Shown here piece after piece: positions 26,300 through 36,851 of a stretch of 64,000 bases of DNA; the first letter of the stretch is position 1, and each line of letters starts with the position of its first letter. A program made the translations under genes and the position numbers. The stretch comes from Paratinospora sagittata (taxonomy: Eukaryota > Streptophyta > Magnoliopsida > Ranunculales > Menispermaceae): contig CM069592.1 in NCBI GenBank assembly GCA_035771175.1, positions 40,860,623 through 40,924,622 of the forward strand, in the 5' to 3' direction. The notes beneath the pieces are model-generated. The model was not told the origin of the DNA and did not search any database. It was given only the letters and a program-made list of their open reading frames with translations.

Positions 26300-26467
26300 T
26301 AGATGACAAGGGAGAGGGAACGTACTGAGCTGAAACTCACCCAGGTGCTTACTAGTTATGATAGCCTACTCTTTTCCTTCTCTCCCTTTCAGATCCGAGG
26401 TTCTGAACAAGTGAGTAAGCACCTGGGCGGATTCCAGCTTAGTACGTTCCCTCAACCTCATCATCTA
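26300..26467. ncRNA. Long imperfect foldback, candidate MIR-like hairpin or MITE
   Basis: The 54 bases at 26300-26353 are complementary to 26414-26467 at 45 of 54 positions, with a 60-base loop. Two long runs pair perfectly: 'agggaacgtact' and 'cccaggtgcttact'. Two of the nine differences become G:U pairs if the + strand is transcribed. A stem of this length and quality fits a plant microRNA precursor, but I do not recognise a known miRNA in either arm. The ends read TA-GATGA ... TCATC-TA, so a small inverted-repeat transposon with a TA duplication is an alternative. An (AT)n run follows immediately. Confidence 0.45.
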
Positions 26468-27341
26468 TTATATATATATATATATGCCTAACCATCAAAC
26501 TGGTGCACAAAGCAATAACTAGAGAAAATATTTATAAATACCAACAAATGCTCTTTTGGGAAAAGAAGAAAGAAAAAGAAAAGCCAACTCCTTTCGGGCC
26601 ATAATGAGGGGCTCATCTTAAGCTGACCAAGAAAAGCCCAAAGAAAATGGACCCCCCCTTAAATTACAAAGGCCCTTCTTAGCAACTAGGCCTACCAGCC
26701 AAACTATTAAGTTCATTGCATCAATACTATGGCTAGGGGAATTCAGTGATGTCTCTATGAACTATCATTAGCATTTTACCCCTTATTTTCTTTTATGGAA
26801 TAGTTAACCTTTTATCATAATAGCTAGTGGATTTTTCTTTTTTTTAAATAATAAACTTTTAAAATTCACTATTACTTCCTTGTAACTTTTAACATCTTGT
26901 TTAGGCGAAAATTCTTAGGTTCTGACAACAATTTGATTCATATCGAGTCTTGTAAATTTTCAATGTAAAACAACAACCACTTAGTTCTCTTTAGATCGAT
27001 AGCATTATATACATATATATATAGTATGTAATTGATCACTCATAAATATGATTCTTAACATATCCAGGTAGAGTTGTTATGACATAGAAAGCTAACATCT
27101 TTGTTTCTAAAATTGCAAAGGTCTCTTCAATATAAGAAATAATTCCATTTCAAGATTTTTAGCAGGTAATAAACAATATAAATAAAGAAACTGAATTTTA
27201 TTTCAGAGATGATGACAAAAAACATGAAACAAAGAACAGAAGAGAAATGAAATGAAGACCCAAGAAATTCCTTTAACAACGACGACGACAAGGAGTGGTA
27301 TATCTCTCTCTTATCTTCTAATGCAGCAGGAGTATTACACA
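26468..27341. other. Intergenic region downstream of the XTH gene
   Basis: It starts with an (AT)n run and is otherwise AT-rich. The last 200 bases or so are probably the 3' untranslated region of the minus-strand XTH gene. I see no gene. Confidence 0.5.
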
Positions 27342-28993
27342 CTATACATCCCTGTCTCTCTTGCACTCAGGAGACATTGCAGGATACCTTACTCTGTCGG
27401 TACAGTAGTTGTAAATGGTGTACTTGTTGCGCACCCATTTCAGTCTCCGGTACTGGAAGGCATCGAGGTCTTGAAATTCCTTCTGATCCCACCATCTCTT
27501 GCCTTGTGTCTCGCAGAACTTGGCGTTCACAGAAGCTTGACAACCATCAATGTGAAAGCTCCTGTAGGAAGCAATGAAAGGAGCTTTGGACCAGTCGGTT
27601 TTCTCCAATCCACCCCTTGTGGCCCAGTCGTCCGCGTTCCACAAGCTTGAGTAGATCTTCATGGGTTGATCGAAAGGAAACTTCACTCCCAAATCTTTAC
27701 AGTTCTTGAACACCCTGATGGGAACATTGTCCACAAAGAATCTGTTTGCAGAAAGAGATACACAGTTAAAAGTAAATGGCTTTAATAGAGTGATATTTTC
27801 AGAATATGGGGCTATGGAAGCTGATTTTAGAGAGATTTGGCGAGGGAGAGAAGTTTTTGAACATGCCCAGATGAAGATTTGAATGATTTGAGTTTGGGCT
27901 TATCAGAGATTTAAGATGCTTTGCCCAAAACAAAAAACAAAAACAGAGTACCAAGTTTAAGATCAAAAGAAGGTTGAGCTTAGTGAGTAATCTACTTCTT
28001 GTTAGTTATATACTATATTTGGCTCTCATATTTATCTCCTAAAGTATAAAGAGAGAAATTTTCAAACCAAATAAGGTATAAGTTTCTAAATCTAATAAGG
28101 TTTCATTTCATCTTATTCATGGACTGAGATGGTTATAGTGTATTTTTATCTTTGAAGGTAACAAAGGAGCTAAGGCTTAGAAGACTAGAAGATCAAAAGC
28201 ACGAAGGATCTTAATAGGCTGAAGGTATAATTTATTTAGTGTACTCTTTCACTGGTAGCAAAGAATAAAGAAAGATGAACTTACACAATCTGGTATAAGT
28301 TCCACAAAACTGAGTAGGAATGGTAATCTTTGGTTGGGTCGAACCACAAGAATATCCTTTGCTCTCTATCTCCTTTTCCTCCAGTGAAGACATTGGTTTG
28401 AAGAATGTAGGGCTGCCCTGTTCGATTTCCTAAGAACTCAAAGTCTATCTCATCATGCTCTGAGTTTTGAGAAGACAGCTGAAGCAGCAAAAAATCCAAA
28501 CGTCACAATAAATACATAAACATAAAGAGATTTTTTCAACATGAACAGGTTTACAATGTAATGAGAATCACTCACATAGAAGGCAGTAACAGTGCCAGCT
28601 GAATCCCCTGGAACCAACTTTATGTCCATACTGAAATGGCCGAACAAGTAAGAGCCCTTGGATTGAAAACCAGTACCTTTCAAAACAAGATCAAGAAACC
28701 CAATAATAATCAGCTTTCAGTAAACACTTCTTAAAAGCTGAAAGCTAATAATATAGTTGAGAAGCTAAGGGTCTTAATACTGTTATTGAATTTTTCTTAC
28801 CAGTGTATTTATCCAAGACTAGCTGAATCTCATTACCACCATTGAATTCCTTAATGTGATCAAAAGCCCAGGTAGGACCATAGTTCCTAGAAAAAGGAAC
28901 ATTAACAGGCCTCCTTGGTGCAGCAGCCATTGTTGCAGGGGCCAAACACAAGAGAACCATACATATTGTGGAGATGATCAAAGGAGGAGCCAT
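27342..28993 (-). CDS. Xyloglucan endotransglucosylase/hydrolase, XTH6/XTH7-like
   Basis: A secreted GH16 enzyme that cuts and rejoins xyloglucan in the cell wall. Four exons on the minus strand, 28993-28801, 28676-28576, 28478-28285 and 27741-27342, join in frame to 295 residues, the usual XTH length. Residues 1-24 form a signal peptide ([20 protein letters not shown]...). The catalytic motif HDEIDFEF is at residues 106-113, with nucleophile Glu108 and acid/base Glu112, followed directly by 'LGNRT', the conserved N-glycosylation site at Asn116. The C-terminal XET_C region (about 240-295) has the expected cysteines in 'SVNAKFCET', 'YNYCTDR' and '[11 protein letters not shown]'. All introns are GT-AG. 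The sequence looks fully functional. Confidence 0.95.
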
Positions 28994-31519
28994 GTATTCT
29001 GAAAGTAGTAAGCAAAGGGCAGCTTGGTTATGTGAAGATTGAAGAAAAGTAGGGTTGTGGAAGCCCTTTTGTAGGCAAAGGAAAATGATTTTTTTTTTTT
29101 TGGGTGGTCTCGTGCAGTGTTTTTTTGGTCTTCAATGGGTATAGAATAATGTGGAAGCTCTTAGCAAAAATATTTTAAAAAAATGTGGAAGCAGGACAGA
29201 AGCAAGACAGCCATATCTTGATCTGCCAGCAATGGATGGGGGCCTCTTGATTTGCAACTTTTTGTATATTCGACTGGTTGGTCTAAAGAGAGGTTTTCAG
29301 GGTAATGAGTGAAGTTCTAAGAAAATTCTAAGATATTCATTTGAAGGCTCGCAGAACTGAGTTCTGCAGCATTTTTCTTCTCAACTACTCTCCCTCTCTT
29401 TGCTCTCTCTTTCAATAGCACAGAAAAAAGCAGTATTAGGGACTTTATTACAGAAAATAATAGAAAAGTGACGGTGGTGTGGGGTTGGAAGTTGGGAAGG
29501 AGAGGGACCCATGTGGCACGTGCACCTTCTGCAACAATGTTTAGCTGATCACATGCTAACTTAGGCCTGTTTCATCTATTAGAGGTAAAGTTAACAAACA
29601 ATATTTTATTATTAATTTTTAAAAAAAATCGGATATTCGGGCCAACTTATGATACCTAACCCCAACTTTAAAAGAGACACCTCATAAAACTTCAGAAAAA
29701 ATAATAGTTCAAACTCATACCTTGAAGAGGTATAAGTGGATGAGGCTCAAACTCGTAACCTCTCGGTTACTTGTCCCTCTACCTAACTACTTGGCCAACA
29801 CCTCTTTAGTAACAACATTCTATTTTTGAGCTTTTGATAGATAATGTAAACTAACTTCTAATGTGTTGAGATATTTGCATAACCTTTAACATAGTCAGTA
29901 CCAAGTCTAATAAATGAGAAAGTGTTACATTAGGTAGTTGATATCTAGTGTAAAACTTTGTCATATCAACTTATATAAATCTACTATATCAGACTATGTG
30001 AAAGGGCTAGAACATCTCCTACCTATAATTTCGACGTTAATTTAGCTTAAGAATGAAGAGCAAAAGAAGCATATTCACATGTAGTATAGTCGACAAAAAA
30101 AAAAAAAACCCTTAGTTAAATTGATTTGAGTTGATAAATAATATAAACATGTCAAACTTGGTCTACACTTTACAGGACCTTTTAGAGAAAGAGCAAAATT
30201 CCATCTCTCTCAATCTTGCTCCTCTATCTTTATGTTTTTTCTTGTTTTCTTATTGGCATTATTGCTTGGATGATTCCCTGAGTTTTTAAAACCATTATTA
30301 TGCATCATTATCCAGGTGGGTGTTGCATTCAACGAAGCTTCTTAGATACAATGTTTATGAGATTTAAAATAAAGAATTTTCTGAGTTGCTTTACATTTAC
30401 ATTCATTGCGAAACTTTATTAATTACTTGTGGATCTAGGATACTGTACATGAAGTATTTAAATAGTAAGAACCGTTGGGTAGTTAACTAGGAATATCTGA
30501 ACTGTTTCCAGCCACTATTGACAGTTCAATTAGACCTTCTCTTGATCCGAAGAAGCCTAGTTGAGGATTTTTTTGCTTGCATTTCAGCATGAAAGGCGCT
30601 TTGCGGAGAGAATCTTGATAAGAATAATCAATTTCTTCAAAGGGTAGGATCCAATGTTCAGACATTTGGACTTGGTGTCAAAATGTAAAAAGAGAAAGGG
30701 ATATGGATTCTAAATTTGTAAGTCATGTTTCATAAATGGATAAATTAAAAAGATCAGTTAGATGGTAGTTAGTTAAGAAGAGTTACCTATTAAAAATGCA
30801 TAGTAACAATGGAAGAAAAAAAAACCTAAAACAATATAAATAGAGATAATTAAAAAATATATAACTACTTGTAATATATCTACTTAGCTCTCAACAAAAT
30901 GGAGTTGAGGAAGTGAATTCATGTAATTAATCTCATGTAGTTGGATAAAAAAAAGAAGAAGCTTTGTTCTGTTATAAGTTATATATATAGAACTTAACAA
31001 GCTATAGTGATTTTGTATATGGAAGAAGCATAAAAAAGAGCAAGACAACATGGTTTTATGGGAAACTTGGTAAGGGATTAGTTCCCAGCTTGCCAATCAA
31101 GATTTTGTTGGTGGGAGAAGTGGCATATCTCCAATAAACCATTTCCAACTAATCACATGCAGCTTATCTGTTTAAGCCTCAATACATGGAGACAGCTTGC
31201 TCCAGAGATACGATGTCAGAGTCTTTCTGTAAGTTTCTTCCAAGTACAACCCTCCTTGGATGGATATGGATACTGAACCACCAATAATGGTTTCTGAAAT
31301 CTGAAACAACCCCCCCAACCAATAGCGAACCCCAAATTTGCCTTTGCCCAGTGATGAGTTCAGTGCTTTTGTACCCACAAAGAAAGATATCATGAGGCCC
31401 TATTCAGGTCTCTGTTACCTGTAATCCTTGGGGCATCAGTAACAGTAATAAATAATAACAGGACCCTTACTTTCTATATACGAATCAAATGAATGGATAT
31501 AGAACTCCAAATAACTAGT
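28994..31519. other. Region upstream of the XTH gene
   Basis: The first few hundred bases are the XTH upstream region; no clear TATA box is visible. A SINE-like element lies at about 29625-29804. Minus-strand open frames at 30483-30665 and 31172-31393 have no domain I recognise and no supportable exon structure. Otherwise it is AT-rich and featureless. Confidence 0.45.
29625..29804 (-). mobile_element. Candidate tRNA-derived SINE
   Basis: Read on the minus strand the head is 'gttggccaagtagttaggta', like a tRNA A box. About 40 bases on, 'gttacgagtttgagcctc' resembles a B box (GGTTCGAnTCC) with changes. The other end runs into an A/T-rich tail (about 29605-29625). Flanking 'gttaacaaacaat' and 'agtaacaacatt' are a possible degraded target duplication. 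The family is not identified. Confidence 0.45.
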
Positions 31520-31527
31520 TAGACATT

Positions 31528-31718
31528 GAAGGAGAGCCTTGGCGTAATTGTCGCCTTATGTGGTCAGAGTTTGAATCATGAAAATAGCCTAGTTTGAATC
31601 ATGAAAATAGCCTTCTCCAAGGTCGAAAGTAAGGTAATATACAATAAACCCAAACTGATCCAACCATATCTTGAGATCTTGCGTAAGCACGAACTTCATG
31701 CACCGGCTGCTTTTTAAG
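31528..31718 (+). mobile_element. Au-type SINE with target-site duplication
   Basis: The order of motifs matches the widespread plant Au SINE: head 'gagccttggcgtaattg', B-box region 'agtttgaatcatgaaaatag', 'gtaaggtaatatacaataaa', then 'cttgcgtaagcacgaac', 'ttcatgcaccggctgc' and a T5 tail. The 8-bp sequence TAGACATT flanks it at 31520-31527 and 31719-31726, the expected target duplication. A 23-bp stretch around the B box (31568-31590) is duplicated in tandem at 31591-31613, which an intact Au SINE does not have. The copy is diverged, so it is not recent. Confidence 0.85.
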
Positions 31719-32201
31719 TAGACATTCCTTAATGTTTTCCCTTTCTCATAGTTTGATATACAAATGAATAATTGTGTGCTTTTGGAAAGTGTTTCTTTGT
31801 CATGCTACAAGATTAATTTGTTTTTTGTTCTAAAGAAAAAAAATGCTTACAGATGCCATCCTATTGAATGAGAAATCTAAGGGAGATCAAAATTTGTTTT
31901 AAGAATTTCATCATTGTTTTATTGCCAATAATTTGGAAGTCATTTAGCATGAAATGGTGTGTTCAATTAGCCAATATAGGACAGTCAATTTGATCAGTAC
32001 CTTCAATGTTCCAAATAGCCAAACGCCTACTTAGAAAGAGTCAACTATGATACATGGTCTACGACAGAACAGCCCTGTTATACAAAGTTCACACTTCTGG
32101 GTCTTCAATGGGTTAGACGCAATCCAAACTTCAGTATCAACAAGGATTGATAACCAAACAAATTATTCTCAATCATAAGCATTCAAAGTTAGAGATGAAT
32201 T

Positions 32202-32879
32202 TTAAACAAGTAAACTACCCATAGTCACATTAGCAATATAACCAGCCTGCAGTGCAGAGAAGCTTCGTAATCTGTCTAAGAGCTTCTTCATTTTGTCTGA
32301 TTCATGATTAAACATTGCCCCAACAATGCTTACCACACCTGGGTTCTGACTGTTGTGCACTGAGAACGTGGTGGCAAGCTCAAAACCTGCATTGGAGCAG
32401 AAATGAAGCAACCCACGAGGAATCACAAACACATCCCCTTGCCTAAGTGTCATCTGGAACAGCCTATTTTGTGTGTCAATGAACCCAGCAATCACAACTC
32501 CACTGCTCACATAGAACACTTCAGAAGCTCTAGGGTGAGAATGAGGCATAACAATGCCATCCATAGCCAAGTCAGTTCTGGCTAAAGAGATGCCTAGGGT
32601 GTTCAGGCCAGGAAAATCAGAGGCCGTCACGACTATCATGGATGAACCCATGAAGTTTTCTGTGTCTCCGGCATGGTTTAGAATTGAAGTCTTGAAGTCT
32701 GAAGGACTTGCAGTTGCCGGGTTTTTGCATGGGAAACCATTGATGAATGGGATCCCTTTACTTGGACAGGCAGTTGGGCACAGGTCCTGAACAGGAGTAT
32801 CATCAGCAAAGCAGGTTGCTATAAGGAAAATGAAGGAGCTACAAAGGAGAATAGAAAGACATAAACAGGACTTCATCAT
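32202..32879 (-). CDS. Germin-like protein (cupin), At5g61750-like
   Basis: An intronless, 225-residue secreted cupin. Residues 1-25 are a signal peptide ending about 'ATCFA'. The N-terminal Cys pair of germins is present (Cys34 or Cys38 with Cys51). Cupin box 1 'MPHSHPRASEVFYV' supplies His113, His115 and Glu120, and box 2 'GDVFVIPRGLLHFCSN' supplies His159, so all four metal ligands are intact. Asn217-Val-Thr is a possible glycosylation site. Germin-like proteins are wall or apoplast Mn-binding proteins, some with superoxide dismutase or oxalate oxidase activity; which, if any, applies here cannot be read from the sequence. It sits about 1.6 kb from IPK2 on the same strand, as I recall for At5g61750/At5g61760. 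Confidence 0.93.
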   Translation of the reverse strand: MMKSCLCLSILLCSSFIFLIATCFADDTPVQDLCPTACPSKGIPFINGFPCKNPATASPSDFKTSILNHAGDTENFMGSSMIVVTASDFPGLNTLGISLARTDLAMDGIVMPHSHPRASEVFYVSSGVVIAGFIDTQNRLFQMTLRQGDVFVIPRGLLHFCSNAGFELATTFSVHNSQNPGVVSIVGAMFNHESDKMKKLLDRLRSFSALQAGYIANVTMGSLLV

Positions 32880-34454
32880 GGTTTCCTCTGTTGGATAGTC
32901 TTTCTATTAGCTGTAATCGACTAAATAAGGAAAGAGTTGGCAAGAAATGCAAATTGTCCTTGAAACTTGGAGTTCACTACTGGATTTGAAGTGGATTATG
33001 CTGTAAGATGTGCAATGCTTAAAAGAAAGATATTGAGACTTATTCTCATCCCCACTGAGATGGAATTCTGCTAAAAATCCATCAAAAAACTCAAAATCTT
33101 ATTTCATCCAGTAAAAAGCAAAGTTGAGAATTTCTGAACCTTGCCAATTTTGAGGTTCGGATGCTATACCAAAAGGAAAAAAATTATGATTGAATGGACC
33201 TAGAGTTTTCAAATTCAACCAAGAAAAAAAAATCATAGACTACAAACACCACCTTAACCTCAGAGGAAACATTATTCTTCCTGTAAGCTTACTAACAAGG
33301 TGATCTATAAAATACCACAAAACTGAGCTAAGCTACACAACATGCAGAAATTCCGTCAAATTCAAGTGCACCAAAACTCCAATGATGCTGCAACTATGAA
33401 AAGACAACTTTGCCACCTAAAACAAAAAATCTCTCAACACACTGATAGAGAGCACTCTTAAACATTTCTAGACATCAAAAATTGGTGTCAATGACCTCTT
33501 TATAAAGGTGTGGAGGAGAGTTTTAACTCCCACTGTTATACACATCTTCATCCAATGATACTTTACTCTCATCCAAGAAAAAAAAGGGCTTCTTCAGCCA
33601 CCAACTTCTACCATCGATAAGAAAGAAAACATCTTACTAAATTCAAAGGTAATAAGTATAAGTTACCTAACGAAATAATAGTGATAAGTTCCAATTTGTG
33701 ATAAAGTGTAAACGAGACTGGATCACACATATCAACCAATGAAAACAAGTGGTGATTGGTGGTATTTAGAAACAAGTGAACTCCAAGTATTATCAATTAT
33801 GGTTCAGAAGTCAAACTAGAACAAATTAAGAGATGTAGTTCCCAAAGAGAAAGTCACCTTGGAAGACCTTCCTGAGAACATACATAGTTGCTAACTCCTG
33901 AATTAAAGTAAGAGATAAAGCAACAACAATTATTTTCATGGTTCGCTCCGCCTTCAAATGTGCTCATTAGTACATTAAAAAACAGATTCCACAGTTATAG
34001 TTAGCTACCAACTTCATGTGCAGCAACATTAGAAGATTGCAGCAAATTGTGAATCAAACATAAGATCCAAAAAGGTTTGTATGCATAGCCTAGGCTATTT
34101 ACCTTTTCCTTCTTTTTTCCAGTTAATTGAAGAAACAAGGCTAGCAATTTCACTTTTCCTCAAACTTTGTGAGATTATATTTGACATATCAGGTAGGATA
34201 ATTTGTGCCATCAGATTCTTCTGAGTTTCTTCACTTTCCTTTTTTTATTTCCAAGTAGGCAAGGCAGTAATAGCATGTGGTTCCAAATTTTTCTATTATG
34301 AATCAATGAAAGGAACGTTTCGATTTCTAAAATAACAAAATAAGAAATAAAGACCATAATCTTGGAGGAAATAAGCAATGTACCAGTGTAGACCAATGTG
34401 ATGGAGCAGTGGCTCACAAATTTAGAGTAGTCAAGCTACTCTTTGGAACCATTT
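32880..34454. other. Intergenic region between the germin-like gene and IPK2
   Basis: It holds the germin-like gene's upstream region (to about 33.3 kb) and the IPK2 3' untranslated region (from about 34.2 kb). The sequence is AT-rich. Short open frames at 33608-33796 and 34211-34417 have no recognisable domain. I see no further gene. Confidence 0.55.
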
Positions 34455-35345
34455 TCAAAATAAAATTGCCTTCTTTTCAGATTCCTGCAAACCACCTTTT
34501 ATAGTATGCTCATCTGGGTTGGTGAGGATATCTGAAACAAACTTTATTAGAGAACAAAGCCCACCTAAGAAATTATGGTCAACGACACCTTTGCCCTCTT
34601 CAACATGAGCAAAGTCAACAAGCTTGATTTCTGCACCTGATCTTCCTGCTTCAGCTGCCTCCCTCTCATACACCATAAGAACCGAACATGAGTAGAAATG
34701 AAAAATTGTTTGATTCTCAAACCATTGTTTCAACTCCAACAACTGTGCCAGAATCCCATCAGAACCACCATAAGCGATTGATGCAAATAAACAATCTGGG
34801 TTCTTATCAGATGAAGGGTTAGAAGAAACAAACTTCCTAAGCGCTAACTTAACATCAACCACAGTAAAACCCTGGATTTGTTTCTTTTCAGGTTTCCAGA
34901 AACCCGATTCTTCATTTACATAGGCTTGCAACCCAGATATCCTGAAGCCCAATGCCAAGCTAGTGCTTTCTCTATCTTTCTTGAGGCATTTCTGGACATA
35001 ATTTTCAGGTGCTTGAGGAGACCATGTCCTCGAACCTATCTTGATATCCATCACAGATGGCTTGATGGAATTAGAGATAAGATTTTGCAGAACAAGATGC
35101 GGGTGCGTATCAGTTCCATCAGAAGCCTCTAAAAGCTGGGTTCCATAGAATATAGGGAAGAATCGTCGAATATGATCGGGAATTCTAGCATTGGATGAGA
35201 AAGAAGTGTAGAAAGCAACTTCTGTGGACCCACGTTCATCATCCTGAAGTGGCTTGTAGAAGCGGCCTGAATCATCTATGAGTGGGCCAAGGCAACCATC
35301 ACGAGCTTGGTGGCCAGCAACTTGATGATCTGGAGCCTTAAGCAT
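34455..35345 (-). CDS. IPK2: Inositol polyphosphate multikinase (IPK2)
   Basis: A 296-residue kinase (Arabidopsis IPK2-beta is about 300) that phosphorylates inositol tris- and tetrakisphosphates towards InsP5 and so feeds phytate and inositol pyrophosphate synthesis, mainly in the nucleus. The signature PxxxDxKxG is present as PSVMDIKIG (residues 96-104), followed by 'SRTWSP'. 'GSDGILAQLLELKQWFENQ' and 'EIKLVDFAHV' supply the later catalytic segments; the Asp in DFAH is the metal ligand. The coding region is one exon; the ATG lies three bases into it, after a 1.35-kb leader intron. No ATG occurs in the visible upstream leader exon, so this start should be used. I recall the same neighbours for At5g61760. 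Confidence 0.94.
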   Translation of the reverse strand: MLKAPDHQVAGHQARDGCLGPLIDDSGRFYKPLQDDERGSTEVAFYTSFSSNARIPDHIRRFFPIFYGTQLLEASDGTDTHPHLVLQNLISNSIKPSVMDIKIGSRTWSPQAPENYVQKCLKKDRESTSLALGFRISGLQAYVNEESGFWKPEKKQIQGFTVVDVKLALRKFVSSNPSSDKNPDCLFASIAYGGSDGILAQLLELKQWFENQTIFHFYSCSVLMVYEREAAEAGRSGAEIKLVDFAHVEEGKGVVDHNFLGGLCSLIKFVSDILTNPDEHTIKGGLQESEKKAILF

Positions 35346-35348
35346 GGT

Positions 35349-36698
35349 CTGAAAAAATTGAAAGCAAAAAAGAAAAATGCCTATTTACTGTTTCAACTCA
35401 ACAGACCAAGACAAATGAAAAAGGGGAAAAACACCCCATATCCATGGTGTTGGATCACCATAAACCAATAGTTCATTCATTAAAGATAATACGAAAACAA
35501 GAGATCTCAAATAAATCTACCATAATTGGCGAGAGTTCCACTCGTATAATCAACCATGGAATTCATCTAAGAGCTGAAACCATTTTTTTCTTATACCACC
35601 CATGAAATTCTTAATAGAAATGAATGAAGAATTTGCTTACCACTATACATACTTGGAATTCCCTTTTTTTTATTTTTTTTATTGTAGACAATCAAACTAG
35701 TCAACTGAGTCTAATGATAAACTCAATGTGATATTTATAAACTGGATGCTGTTATTTTTACAGGCCATTAACACATTGCTAATTTTATCAACCCATTCCT
35801 CAAATCTTAACCCATAAGATCAAGATGTAGCAATAAAACAAGGCAGAAAATATGAAAATATATACTTACCCCAATTCCTTCCTAGAAAAACTAGGCAAGA
35901 CAAAAAGAAATATACTTGTTAACTATTATGCCCCACTCCATCTTCTTCATTTTGTATTTTGCAGGTTTAGTTCGTCAACCCATGGTATTCCTTCTCATAG
36001 GCATTTTATCAAATAACTCTCACACACACAAAGAAAATTCAAAATGAACTCTTCTTCCTTCATATATTTAAGTTCATCAGAAGAAGGAAACATATTCGTA
36101 TTATATATTTTTTTATGAAAACTACTACTTGATTGACATTCAATTGAACCATATCAAGGACTAATTTGCAAGGTCGAACTTTAATGTTAAATATATTCAT
36201 CCTTTCTAAGCAGTCATATCTATATGAATACTTACAAATCAAACTGTGAGTACGTATATGACCAAAAAGGCACTAATGTCACGAGAAAAGCATCTCAGCC
36301 CTTCCCTTTACGAGACATATTCTAAAGCTGGAATGGCAAATAATAAAGAACAGGAAATTTACACTAAAAAGCGTCATTCTTGGCATTCAACAAGCTCAAA
36401 TTAGGGCAACATAAGATCGCGTCACTTATTCTTACCAATTCAGCTTTGATTATACCAGGCGAAAGAGTGTTGGTCTTTATAGCAAATGAACAAAAACATG
36501 AATTGCACAATTCATGAGTTCATATAAATAGTCTCCCTGACTACAATACCAACTGGTAGAAACACAAATCCAACGAAAAACAACATTATTAGATCTAATA
36601 ATATCTATGGAAAAAATGGTTCAACATAATCATCTGGATCTGAATCGACAGAATAGGAAGCTGAGAACTTTTATTTTTTTTATTTTTTTGTAACTCAC
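35349..36698 (-). other. Leader (5' UTR) intron of IPK2
   Basis: On the minus strand the donor is ATCAG|GTGAGT (exon ends at 36699) and the acceptor is TTTTTTCAG|ACCATG (exon resumes at 35348). The intron is 1350 bases, T-rich, and lies entirely before the start codon. The first exon probably starts near 36760-36780. Long first introns in plant leaders often raise expression; that role is inference here. Confidence 0.75.
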
Positions 36699-36814
36699 CT
36701 GATCAAAAGTTGAGAAAGATAGAGAGAATGAGCTGAAGCGTGGGCAAACTTAGAGCTCTCTCAGTTGGAGTGGGTATCGCAAGCTGCTGCTTTCTCACGC
36801 TTTATTTTTCCTTA

Positions 36815-36851
36815 TGACCTTTGGCCTCGCAAATGGCGAGGCCAAAGGTCA
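36815..36851. repeat. Perfect 16-bp inverted repeat in the IPK2 promoter
   Basis: Arm TGACCTTTGGCCTCGC (36815-36830), 5-base loop, and its exact complement at 36836-36851. It is G/C-rich in AT-rich surroundings and only some 40-70 bp upstream of the likely IPK2 transcription start. It could form a cruciform or bind a dimeric regulator, or be a relic of a foldback element. Confidence 0.85.

Noticed and set aside
27252..27650. A 132-codon plus-strand frame across the XTH last exon
   Set aside because: It is the antisense of a clear XTH coding exon.
30483..31393. Minus-strand open frames of 60-73 codons upstream of the XTH gene
   Set aside because: No recognisable domain, no consistent splice sites linking them, and composition like the surrounding non-coding DNA.
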